From Lepidurus packardi (lineage: Eukaryota; Arthropoda; Branchiopoda; Notostraca; Triopsidae): 64,000 nucleotides of DNA. Below, piece by piece: positions 33,613-44,443 of this stretch (position 1 is its first letter; each line of letters begins with the position of its first letter). A model generated the notes under the pieces. That model worked only from the letters and a program-made list of their open reading frames with translations, was not told the origin of the DNA and did not search any database. The stretch spans positions 62,001 to 126,000 of the forward strand of contig JAKZAN010000025.1 in NCBI GenBank assembly GCA_023053545.1, in the 5' to 3' direction. Both the position numbers and the translations under genes were made by a program.

Positions 33613-35983
33613 TTATTTGCATTCAAAAAACCGAAAGGCATTTAAAGTACGCGAAATCAATACATAGATATAAACGAAATTTCGACATTTGAAGAAAGCA
33701 CAGTTAAGGCAATCTAATTTTGTCGTTTTTATCAATTATTATATTACATTATTTGCATTCAAAAAACCGAAAGGCATTTAAAGTACGCGAAATCAATACA
33801 TAGATATAAACGAAATTTCGACATTTGAAGAAAGCACAGTTAAGGCAATCTAATTTTGTCGTTTTTATCAATTATTATATTATATTATTTGCATGCAAAA
33901 AACGAAATTTCGACATTTGAAGAAAGCACAGTTAAGGCAATCTAATTTTGTCGTTTTTATCAATTATTATATTATATTATTTGCATGCAAAAAACGAAAT
34001 TTCGACATTTGAAGAAAGCACAGTTAAGGCAATCTAATTTTGTCGTTTTTATCAATTATTATATTATATTATTTGCATGCAAAAAACGAAATTTCGACAT
34101 TTGAAGAAAGCATAGTTAAGGCAATCTAATTTTGTCGTTTTTATCAATTATTATATTATATTATTTGCATGCAAAAAACGAAATTTCGACATTTGAAGAA
34201 AGCACAGTTAAGGCAATCTAATTTTGTCGTTTTTATCAATTATTATATTATATTATTTGCATGCAAAAAACGAAATTTCGACATTTGAAGAAAGCATAGT
34301 TAAGGCAATCTAATTTTGTCGTTTTTATCAATTATTATATTATATTATTTGCATGCAAAAAACGAAATTTCGACATTTGAAGAAAGCACAGTTAAGGCAA
34401 TCTAATTTTGTCGTTTTTATCAATTATTATATTATATTATTTGCATGCAAAAAACGAAATTTCGACATTTGAAGAAAGCACAGTTAAGGCAATCTAATTT
34501 TGTCGTTTTTATCAATTATTATATTATATTATTTGCATGCAAAAAACGAAATTTCGACATTTGAAGAAAGCACAGTTAAGGCAATCTAATTTTGTCGTTT
34601 TTATCAATTATTATATTATATTATTTGCATGCAAAAAACGAAATTTCGACATTTGAAGAAAGCACAGTTAAGGCAATCTAATTTTGTCGTTTTTATCAAT
34701 TAATATATTATATTATTTGCATGCAAAAAACGAAATTTCGACATTTGAAGAAAGCACAGTTAAGGCAATCTAATTTTGTCGTTTTTATCAATTATTATAT
34801 TATATTATTTGCATGCAAAAAACGAAATTTCGACATTTGAAGAAAGCACAGTTAAGGCAATCTAATTTTGTCGTTTTTATCAATTATTATATTATATTAT
34901 TTGCATGCAAAAAACGAAATTTCGACATTTGAAGAAAGCACAGTTAAGGCAATCTAATTTTGTCGTTTTTATCAATTATTATATTATATTATTTGCATGC
35001 AAAAAACGAAATTTCGACATTTGAAGAAAGCACAGTTAAGGCAATCTAATTTTGTCGTTTTTATCAATTATTATATTATATTATTTGCATTCAAAAAACC
35101 GAAAGGCATTTAAAGTACGCGAAATCAATACATAGATATAAACGAAATTTCGACATTTGAAGAAAGCACAGTTAAGGCAATCTAATTTTGTCGTTTTTAT
35201 CAATTATTATATTATATTATTTGCATGCAAAAAACGAAATTTCGACATTTGAAGAAAGCACAGTTAAGGCAATCTAATTTTGTCGTTTTTATCAATTATT
35301 ATATTATATTATTTGCATGCAAAAAACGAAATTTCGACATTTGAAGAAAGCACAGTTAAGGCAATCTAATTTTGTCGTTTTTATCAATTATTATATTATA
35401 TTATTTCCATGCAAAAAACGAAATTTCGACATTTGAAGAAAGCACAGTTAAGGCAATCTAATTTTGTCGTTTTTATCAATTATTATATTATATTATTTGC
35501 ATGCAAAAAACGAAATTTCGACATTTGAAGAAAGCACAGTTAAGGCAATCTAATTTTGTCGTTTTTATCAATTATTATATTATATTATTTGCATGCAAAA
35601 AACGAAATTTCGACATTTGAAGAAAGCACAGTTAAGGCAATCTAATTTTGTCGTTTTTATCAATTATTATATTATATTATTTGCATGCAAAAAACGAAAT
35701 TTCGACATTTGAAGAAAGCACAGTTAAGGCAATCTAATTTTGTCGTTTTTATCAATTATTATATTATATTATTTGCATGCAAAAAACGAAATTTCGACAT
35801 TTGAAGAAAGCACAGTTAAGGCAATCTAATTTTGTCGTTTTTATCAATTATTATATTATATTATTTGCATTCAAAAAACCGAAAGGCATTTAAAGTAAGC
35901 GAAATCAATACATAGATATAAACGAAATTTCGACATTTGAAGAAAGCACAGTTAAGGCAATCTAATTTTGTCGTTTTTATCAA
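33613..35983 (+). repeat. Satellite array B between copies 1 and 2 (2.37 kb)
   Basis: L monomers are at 33631, 33767, 35099 and 35879, giving S counts of 0, 13 and 7. The part from about 34.3 kb on matches array A at -10,831, including shared rare variants (TTTCCATGC at 24577 and 35408; ATTAATATATTA at about 23868 and 34699; TAAGCG in the last L). The leftmost part does not match at that offset. The duplicated block therefore included part of the satellite. Confidence 0.93.
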
Positions 35984-36023
35984 GCTCAAGCAGCAGAAAC
36001 GTCAATCGAAATCGAAAGAACAG

Positions 36024-36197
36024 TCAATGTAGTCTAATTTTGTCATTTTTGTAAAGTTTAATGAGGGGCTGGGTATGAATTTTATCGTCCAGGTAATCAG
36101 AAAACCTAGGATCATTGACAATGTCTTGTTCATCGCGAAAAGCATCTTGAATATACTTAACATAGAAACGGGTATGTTCACCGTTCACGGTGTCCAT
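36024..36197 (-). CDS. 57-residue hypothetical protein (copy 2)
   Basis: Same as the copy 1 ORF, with LIKLYK near the end. It follows the 284-codon gene by 2 nt in a different frame. Confidence 0.45.
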   Translation of the reverse strand: MDTVNGEHTRFYVKYIQDAFRDEQDIVNDPRFSDYLDDKIHTQPLIKLYKNDKIRLH

Positions 36198-36199
36198 AC

Positions 36200-37054
36200 C
36201 TAAGTCTCATTCTGTAATTTCCTCTCCAAAGCCCTGATTTTTTTGTGAGCTTTTATGAGTTCCGCATTCTTCCCTCTCAAAACAGCGTGTAACTGACAGG
36301 CCTTTTGCTTTTCACGATCATTGTTCTGCAAGCGCTTGCATAAAGCGAAATATTTTTTATACAAGTTGCGAAACTTTTGCCTGTAAGAGCAATTGTGATT
36401 TATACTTATTGCCTGCTTTGGAATCTGTCTATGGGAAGAGGGGTTAACAACCTGAGGCTGAGAAACCGCGTTTCTTCTCTGTGAAGAAGACTCAGCATCA
36501 GAGTCAGACAGAGCAAAATTATCCTCAATTAGCACAGCCGGCTGTGAAAGCTTACTACTACCACCATTACCTGCAGATGCTTGTGGTTGTGTACAACTAC
36601 TGGTACTATTATTACTGCTGCAGTTAAAAAATTCGAATGGCTGTCTCTTGAAATTTTCGATTGTATCTAATTTTCCCGGACAACTGGTGTCAATCTTCAT
36701 CAAGCGGATTAAACCCATCTTCAGCTTTTTAGCTCGTGCAACTAATGACCTGAGCAAGTTTTCTTCACTAACGTTCAATCTAGTTCTAGAACTACCTTCC
36801 ACTTCCAGTGAAAAAATAGACACGATCCAGCTTAAAAAATCTTTTCGCTTCGCATGCTTTCTTTTAGACTGCTCCAGAAAAAGATTGTGAAGCTCAAGAA
36901 CGACTCCATTACTTAAAAAAGGTTTCGGCCTGGCAATGGAAGTCCAAGTATCCAACGTCTTCAAGTGACTCTTTAATATCCCTATTTCATCACAGAACGG
37001 ACCAATACGGTCATCATCATTAACATCAGGACTTGAAGTTGAACTTGAAGCCAT
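36200..37054 (-). CDS. 284-residue hypothetical protein (copy 2)
   Basis: Identical in amino-acid sequence to the copy 1 protein: basic helical N-terminal half, Ser-rich acidic middle, charged coiled-coil-like C-terminus. Full length and open. Confidence 0.75.
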   Translation of the reverse strand: MASSSTSSPDVNDDDRIGPFCDEIGILKSHLKTLDTWTSIARPKPFLSNGVVLELHNLFLEQSKRKHAKRKDFLSWIVSIFSLEVEGSSRTRLNVSEENLLRSLVARAKKLKMGLIRLMKIDTSCPGKLDTIENFKRQPFEFFNCSSNNSTSSCTQPQASAGNGGSSKLSQPAVLIEDNFALSDSDAESSSQRRNAVSQPQVVNPSSHRQIPKQAISINHNCSYRQKFRNLYKKYFALCKRLQNNDREKQKACQLHAVLRGKNAELIKAHKKIRALERKLQNET

Positions 37055-37576
37055 ACCGTAATGCGAAATGCGTTAATAACGGACTCAAATTAACTAATTA
37101 AGTTTTACTTTGAGGTTTTACTTTGATGATAATTGATTAAATCGATTTCAATCAGTCAAGCTTAATTTTGATAGGATAATATTAATTATAAATTAAATAA
37201 AATTGAGTTGAGTTTGACTCACAATTTGGTTGTTTTTTGGGTTCTTCTTGTCTTCGACTTGAGCTTGACGTTCACCAAGACGTTCACACGTAAGTAGGGT
37301 GTTGACACGTAGGGTGTTGTCTCAACGACTCAAGCAAAAACACTGACCAAATGGATTGGACCAAAAATGGTTTAGCTTCGCTTTAGCAGGGTGAAATTAA
37401 ACTAGCTTTCAATAGAAAACCAGATATAAAAATATCTGGCTTTCTATTCAGTCGAGCCTTGAGTTCCAGATCCAGATTATCAATCCCCAAAGCGCAAACG
37501 GCTTATTTCCACGATTTCGAACCATTTTCAAAACGATCAATCTCGTTTTCTTGTACTGTGTATACCATGAGGTGAT

Positions 37577-37718
37577 GAAGGAGAAATGCAAAACCAACCT
37601 CCCAACAAACTTTTCCTAAGGCTTAGCTTAGGAAAAGTTTGTTGGGAGGTTGGTTTTGCATTTCTCCTTCTGAATTGCCATCTACAAGGCTTAGGCTAAG
37701 CCTTGTAGATGGCAATTC
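37577..37718. repeat. Twin palindromes (copy 2)
   Basis: Same 44-bp and 23-bp perfect-arm palindromes as copy 1, one base apart, with unchanged loops. Confidence 0.9.
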
Positions 37719-37866
37719 GACGAAATTTACATCTCTATGCCGGATATTAAATCACATACACCACAAGTGTAAATTCCTAAAAATTAAGAGAAAATGTACA
37801 TTCACGTACCTCTAAATTTCGTACCTCTTTTTAGTTTCAACTAAAAACCAAGCCATTATATTAGAT

Positions 37867-39075
37867 TAACTAGCTGAGATATTCTTCTTTTGGTATTGAA
37901 TGACCAATTCGGTATCTCATGCTAAGATTATTTTTTTTAAAAAAATCCGCCCTAGCTGACCAGCGCACGGCTGTTGAGGCCACTGCAATGGCCGCGAAGG
38001 CAGCTTTCAACTTTTCCGTTTGGAAATTCGAAGATAGCAGCTATAAATACAGGAAAAATACCCTTAGCTAGCTCACATTCTTCTTTGATTATTGAATGAC
38101 CCGGGTGTCTCATGTCATGCTAAGATTATTTAAAAAACAAAAAAAAACATCCGCCCTAGCTGACCAGCGCACGGCTGTTGAGGCCACTGCAATGGCCGCG
38201 AAGGCAGCTTTCAACTTTTCCGTTTGGAAATTCGAAGATAGCAGCTATAAATACAGGAAAAATACCCTTAGCTAGCTCACATTCTTCTTCGATTATTGAA
38301 TGACCCGGGTGTCTCATGTCATGCTAAGATTATTTAAAAAACAAAAAAAACATCCGCCCTAGCTGACCAGCGCACGGCTGTTGAGGCCACTGCAATGGCC
38401 GCGAAGGCAGCTTTCAACTTTTCCGTTTGGAAATTCGAAGATAGCAGCTATAAATACAGGAAAAATACCCTTAGCTAGCTCACATTCTTCTTGATTATTG
38501 AATGACCCGGGAGTCTCATGTCATGCTAAGATTATTTAAAAAACAAAAAAAACATCCGCCCTAGCTGACCAGCGCACGGCTGTTGAGGCCACTGCAATGG
38601 CCGCGAAGGCAGCTTTCAACTTTTCCGTTTGGAAATTCGAAGATAGCAGCTATAAATACAGGAAAAATACCCTTAGCTAGCTCACATTCTTCTTGATTAT
38701 TGAATGACCCGGGAGTCTCATGTCATGCTAAGATTACAGTATTTAAAAAACAAAAAAAACATCCGCCCTAGCTGACCAGCGCACGGCTGTTGAGGCCACT
38801 GCAATGGCCGCGAAGGCAGCTTTCAACTTTTCCGTTTGGAAATTCGAAGATAGCAGCTATAAATACAGGAAAAATACCCTTAGCTAGCTCACATTCTTCT
38901 TGATTATTGAATGACCCGGGAGTCTCATGTCATGCTAAGATTACAGTATTTAAAAAACAAAAAAAACATCCGCCCTAGCTGACCAGCGCACGGCTGTTGA
39001 GGCCACTGCAATGGCCGCGAAGGCAGCTTTCAACTTTTCCGTTTGGAAATTCGAAGATAGCAGCTATAAATACAG
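37867..39075 (+). repeat. Tandem 205-bp promoter-like repeats, six units (copy 2)
   Basis: Six units with the same variants as copy 1, in the same order. Each has AGCTATAAATACAG followed by CTCACATTCTTC or its close match, except the last, which runs into CTGGGAAAACC. Confidence 0.75.
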
Positions 39076-39903
39076 CTGGGAAAACCTCCCTCAATTCTGT
39101 ATTTTCGTAAGATCTGTTTTGCTGAAAAAACAATTAACTAAAACACTTACGCCTTACAATATAAATGAAAATAAGGCAGACCATTCTAAATTATACAATA
39201 TAAGTCGCTTTTTTATGCCCACCGCTGTGCTGCTTACCATTAACATTGATTAAGCGGCACTTGTTCGGCAACGTAGAAAAGGGAAGGATAAGCTACCTGC
39301 AGGCAAAGTGGGCGAACAAGATGGCCGAACAAGCCCCACCTTCTGGGATATTGACTTCAGGACAAAATCAAGTGTGGTCTACAATTATATTTTTGGAAAA
39401 TCGGAGGTAACAGATAAAATTCTGAAAAAAATTACTGTGGGAAAGGAACATGTGTCTAGTTAACCACAATATGCAGGGTTGATTAGGGAGGCCGGTCGAA
39501 TTTTTCAAAATTGTCTGACAGGCATGAAAATGGTCTCAAAAAATCCTTGATTTTTTTGTAAGATTTATAGTGGAAAAACTAAGAAAATCGGACAGATAGT
39601 TTTTGAGATAAAGCACTTTATATGGTCATTTTTGATGGGAAAAACGTCCGCATTTCCTATGTTAAAAGAAAACGCAGAAGTCGTCGAGGTCAGAGTTGGC
39701 TGTGCTAGCAAGCTATTCCCTGAGCAACCCCACTCCACCCAGTTTTACCACCCCCTGCTACTCTTTCCCGTCCCTGTTTGCTGTAATCCCCTTAATTTGT
39801 CCAAATTGGTTAAAGAACAAGCGGTGTGTTCTAATGTACAGTCATGAGCAAAAAAAACTGCTCAGCCAAAGCGCAGAGGTCTAATTAGGCCTCTTGAGGC
39901 TGA

Positions 39904-40402
39904 TTTACCTCCATTAGTGGGTGAAAGAGCTTGAACCAATCGGTTACAAGGTGCGCCCGGGAAATTCAAAGGTTTTGTTGATATATAAAAATATGTATGA
40001 CTAAATCCCTTCGTTGGAGATTAAAATTCTAAAATTAAGCGAGAAAGCGGATATGTTATAATCTCCTTTATTTGTTTTAATTTCCTTTATTTTAAACTCC
40101 AATAACGTGCCTTTTTAGCCAATCCAACATAAGAAACGAAGATACGCTCTGGGAAGAGGCAAGCTGAGTATGGGAACAATTAGCTGATAATTCAGATTTC
40201 TGGCTAAAGCTGGTTGACTCTATGCCACGGAGACTACATGCGTGTATCGAAAATAATGGTGGTATAACAAAGTATTAACAGATCACATGAAACGAAGGAA
40301 TATAGTCATACATATTTTTATATATCAACAAAACCTTTGAATTTCCCGGGCGCACCTTGTAACCGATTGGTTCAAGCTCTTTCACCCACTAATGAAGGTA
40401 AA
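39904..40402. mobile_element. 499-bp foldback/MITE element (copy 2)
   Basis: Same 112-bp inverted repeats and AT-rich centre as in copy 1, at the same site. Confidence 0.75.
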
Positions 40403-40526
40403 TGGATTGGCTATCACAACCCTTCTTCTAGACCGCGGCAACCGCTGCAACTCGCATAAAAGCGGGTTCAGCCATGTTAGGGGAGGGGCTAGCGATCCGC
40501 TGCGAGGGTTGCATGCCGCAGCACAC

Positions 40527-40534
40527 TATATAAG
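40527..40534 (+). promoter_or_regulatory. TATA box of the OTU gene (copy 2)
   Basis: TATATAAG with the same initiator-like TTCAGTCC 35 bp downstream as in copy 1. Confidence 0.7.
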
Positions 40535-40849
40535 GCCGTTGCATTGAACCATTCTTCCTTCAGTCCTTCACTGTGTTTCGCATGTTAGCTAGCAATTGTA
40601 GCGTAGTGCCTTATAGTGTAGTTCTTCTAACCCGGATTAATTATTTAATGTAGTTCCTCTTAACCTTGGATTAGATTTTTCAGTAAGGTTATTTTTTATT
40701 GCATTCTGTGTTTCCCTTTGACTTTTTTCTTGGATTGATTATTTAGTTCTGTTCTTCTTTAACCCGGATTATTTTTTTCCCTCTTAACCCTGGATTAGAT
40801 TATTTGACTTTTTTCTTCTAACAGATTAACCCTTTCTCTCTTTACTAAT

Positions 40850-42010
40850 ATGAGTAAATCAAGGGCGCAGTTTTTTAAAAATTGTCTACGCGATCTTGAA
40901 CGTAGAGCAAATTTGCCTGCGTCGGCCTACGATAGTTCTTCAAGAGCGCCCATACTGATTAGTAACGAACATTTCGAGAAGTTTAGGCAGGCGTGTTTTT
41001 CAAAGAAAACAGAGTTCGATGCTTACCCTCTCCCGAAGCGTATGGCAATATGGCAATCTCAGAGTTTTAATATTGACCAAATTGACACAACTGCTTCCAG
41101 TACTTTGCCCGAGCGTTTGAGCGAATGTTTAGCTTTGTGCAGCAATGGAGATGGGAATTGTTTCTACAATTCCGCTTCTTTGTCTTTGTTCGGCAACCAA
41201 AGGCATGCCGTTGAGTTGCGCTGCCGAGTTGTGGTCGAATTAGCAACCAATTATGAGTTGTACTCCAGGGAGTCGGCAGGATACCTCTCGATGAAACAAA
41301 TTGGAACCCTAGTCGAGTACTCAGGATTCACTTTCGACCGTGTTAAATTCACGGGCGTTGACTCAGTGTGCCCTACAGGTATTCCACCGGCGGAAGACTG
41401 TTTTAAGTACTATTCCATGGAACACGCCAGGGATCGGGAATATTCGAGCATTATTGCATTCCCAGCTTTGGCTAATGTTTGTAAGATAGCCGTGGAGTCA
41501 GTTTATCCGAAAGCGGATGGAATCAGAGCATCTCACCAAGCGAATTTCTTAAACGAGACGTTTTCACCAAGCGGTGCCGTTTCCTCTGAAACTATTCGAA
41601 TTTTGTGGACTGGGCTTTTGGCAAACTTCACGAAGAAGGAAAATGGACGTTTAGTCCCTCCAACATCCTGGAATCCCAATCATTTTGTGCCTGTGATTGA
41701 GCGTGCTAGTCAGTCACCCCTCTTTTTGTCAGAGAACTGCACTCTTCCGGTTCTTGATGTGGTAGAAACTGCGTCAGTTATTCCCAGTCATCCAATTGAA
41801 ACTGCAAATGTGATAACACCTGTTGCAGTTTCTTTTTGCAGCTCTATGCAAAATAGTAGTAGCGCTGTTAGTTCAGGGCTTCGCGAGTCGTTCTCGCATG
41901 AAAATTCAAGCTCAGATTTTGAATTGTCTGTCCCAAAAGCTTTTGCCGCAAATAATGGAGAGCACGAAGAAAATGTCACTAAAGCCTTTTTTCCCAAAAC
42001 CATTGTTTAA
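40850..42010 (+). CDS. OTU-family cysteine protease, 386 residues (copy 2)
   Basis: Identical in amino-acid sequence to copy 1, with Asp101, Cys104 and His278 in place. Intact. Confidence 0.9.
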   Translation: MSKSRAQFFKNCLRDLERRANLPASAYDSSSRAPILISNEHFEKFRQACFSKKTEFDAYPLPKRMAIWQSQSFNIDQIDTTASSTLPERLSECLALCSNGDGNCFYNSASLSLFGNQRHAVELRCRVVVELATNYELYSRESAGYLSMKQIGTLVEYSGFTFDRVKFTGVDSVCPTGIPPAEDCFKYYSMEHARDREYSSIIAFPALANVCKIAVESVYPKADGIRASHQANFLNETFSPSGAVSSETIRILWTGLLANFTKKENGRLVPPTSWNPNHFVPVIERASQSPLFLSENCTLPVLDVVETASVIPSHPIETANVITPVAVSFCSSMQNSSSAVSSGLRESFSHENSSSDFELSVPKAFAANNGEHEENVTKAFFPKTIV

Positions 42011-42983
42011 GCAAATATAAACTGACTGTATTCGAAACCGTAGGAGCTTATATACGGGTAGTTCAGGACGCAAATATAGAAAGTACAATACAACAATAAG
42101 TCGTCCGAGTGCGGTCAATCAACAGTACAAGTAGAATAAGGTCAGATCACAGACTTACGTCAAATACCAAACAGAATCCCCCAACACCAAGGTTAATTAA
42201 TACGAATACACATCCTTACACAAATACAACATTCCCTTTCTTTCCGGGGCATACATTTATCAAGGATACGATCATACGCTTTGAAACTCTCGATATGGCC
42301 GTCACGAAAAAAAGGCTTTCCTATTTTAGAGCTCCGGAAATTCTATGGGTCAAAGTAATATTCGTTACACCATAAGTAATAAGTTTACCAGTCATACTTG
42401 GTGTCTTACAAGAAGAATGGAACGAAGAAAAAAGTCAGCAGCAGCATCATACGTTCCCAAAGAAAAGTTTCGAACTTCTCGTCCTTTATTTTTTGTATCT
42501 AAGGTTTTTATTTTTTACTTAAGGTATTAATTAAAAGCATAATTCGGGCAATGGTCTTCTTAGTTAAAACTTGTTACTAAACAACAAAGGATGAGGCTGT
42601 TGGGGTAACATTCAACTTTCACTGTACGTTTTTAGTCATATCAATATCCATTCCGTTTTATTTCTCAGTTGTCAAAAACCATACTGAACACATAATATTT
42701 ATTCTTTTGGTTCTAAGCACCCTCGGGCGTCAGCCGCGGCAAAGCATGGGGAGAAAAATACAGATCACGTGCAACACTGTTGGTTTATGTGTTTTGCTGC
42801 TTTTAAGCCAACTCCTACAACATGCCTAAACCCGCTTTTATGCGAGTTGCAGCGGATTGCCGCGGTCTGGAAAAACTGGAAAGGTGGGGTTGCAATAGCC
42901 TAACGTTGAAGGTAAATCAGTCTCAAGAGGCCTAATTAGACCTCTGCGCTTTGGCTGAGCAGTTTTTTTTGCTCATGACTGTA

Positions 42984-44443
42984 CTTTATATTAACCTGTG
43001 AACTAATAAGCCACTTCACTAGTACGTATAAATATTACTATTATGCTTTATTGACTTACAGCTTCAACTGTCTTAAACATGGTGTGTTTAGAACCCGCAT
43101 TCTCGAACCGCGAACTCGGTTTCAGTTTGGTGCAGTTGCCGCGAACAGATGTTTGTTACCGGTGTTCTAGATCTTTTTAAACAAATTATATCACTCACAT
43201 AAATAGGCCATTATTGATATGATCGGCGTTGACCCTAAATTGGCAGTGATTTGATTTATTTTTTTCGGAAAATTTACAGATCTGATCCAGAACACTGCAT
43301 GTTACAGCATCTAGCAAAAATTATATAACCAAAATAAAAAAAAAATCATCGTCAAAGATCTTTTTCATAGCATATTTTTTATTATTATTTTTTTTTTAGA
43401 TTAAAAAATTAATATACAAAAAATACGTCCAGCGAATAAACGTTACAGGAATCAGGAATAAGCGGCAAAAGAATTTATTATATTCACAGGAATTTACATA
43501 AGCGGCACAGGAATTTAGAAAAGAAATATAAAAAATTAAAATTACAAAATGTACGCATGTACAAAATTAAAAAATTAAACAATTAAAACATTAAAACATT
43601 ACAAAATTACAAATTTCTTTATGTTAAATCGGTTCTTTATGTTAGGTATTGGGAGTCCGTTGCTTTACCGCATGGAACTAATGGATTTGCGTCCGCGTGT
43701 CCTTTCTGTGCGATTCCGTTGGAGGAGTGGTCTAATCTTATTATTATATTGCAAAAATCTTAAATGAAGTCTTCTTTTTTTTGTTTATCTGTAGTCTTTT
43801 TAGGGTTAGTATTAATTTATTAAGTTTTTATAGCTTATAAAGAGCGTAGCACTGAAGATGCTAAGGAAGTTTTAGAATTTGAAAACATTAAAAAATTTAA
43901 TTTTTTAACAAGAGTTAGCAGTTCTGTTTTTCCTTTTATTGTTTTCCTTTTATGTTATTAATTGATTATTAATGATCGGTTAGAATGTGTCAAGATAATT
44001 TATTTTTACGATAATTTATTTTGTCATAAATATAACATATTGTGATTGTTGAATTGTAACGTGTATTTAAGTTTTACTACTATCAATGGGGACTGGGTAC
44101 AGATTTAAAAGTAAGGATACGGAAAGGTACGGTGAGGCGGCTCGGGTATCGGCTGCATATTGGCTTCGACGTCTGTATGGCTTCGGGCGGACTCGGTCCA
44201 CGATGGCGGGGCGTTGTAAGCCACACATTTATTTACAACAACGAGTGTAAAGGTTCTGTTAAAGAACACCAATACAACACTTGTCATAAAAAATGTGGGG
44301 CTCCTTTACTTATCTATCATTGTTAGACTACCTATGTAAGGATTAATTCCCAGTGCAATATTTTCCTTTTTACGGCATTATACACAGATAAAAGATATAT
44401 GCACATATAAACAGTAAAGCTACCCTCCATAAAAAGCTTTCTG
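42984..44443. other. AT-rich noncoding tail of the unit (copy 2)
   Basis: Same content as in copy 1: A/T runs, one GC-richer patch near 44110-44270 and no supportable gene. Confidence 0.45.

Larger units (their letters stand above)
39839..42981. mobile_element. TA-flanked TIR element carrying the OTU gene (copy 2)
   Basis: TIRs at 39839-39898 and 42922-42981, with TA on both sides. It contains the same 499-bp foldback insertion at 39904-40402, so that insertion predates the tandem duplication. Confidence 0.75.
35984..44443. repeat. OTU unit, copy 2 (8,460 bp)
   Basis: Same length and order as copy 1 at a constant +10,831 offset, with identical predicted proteins. Either a very recent tandem duplication or strong homogenisation. 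Confidence 0.93.
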
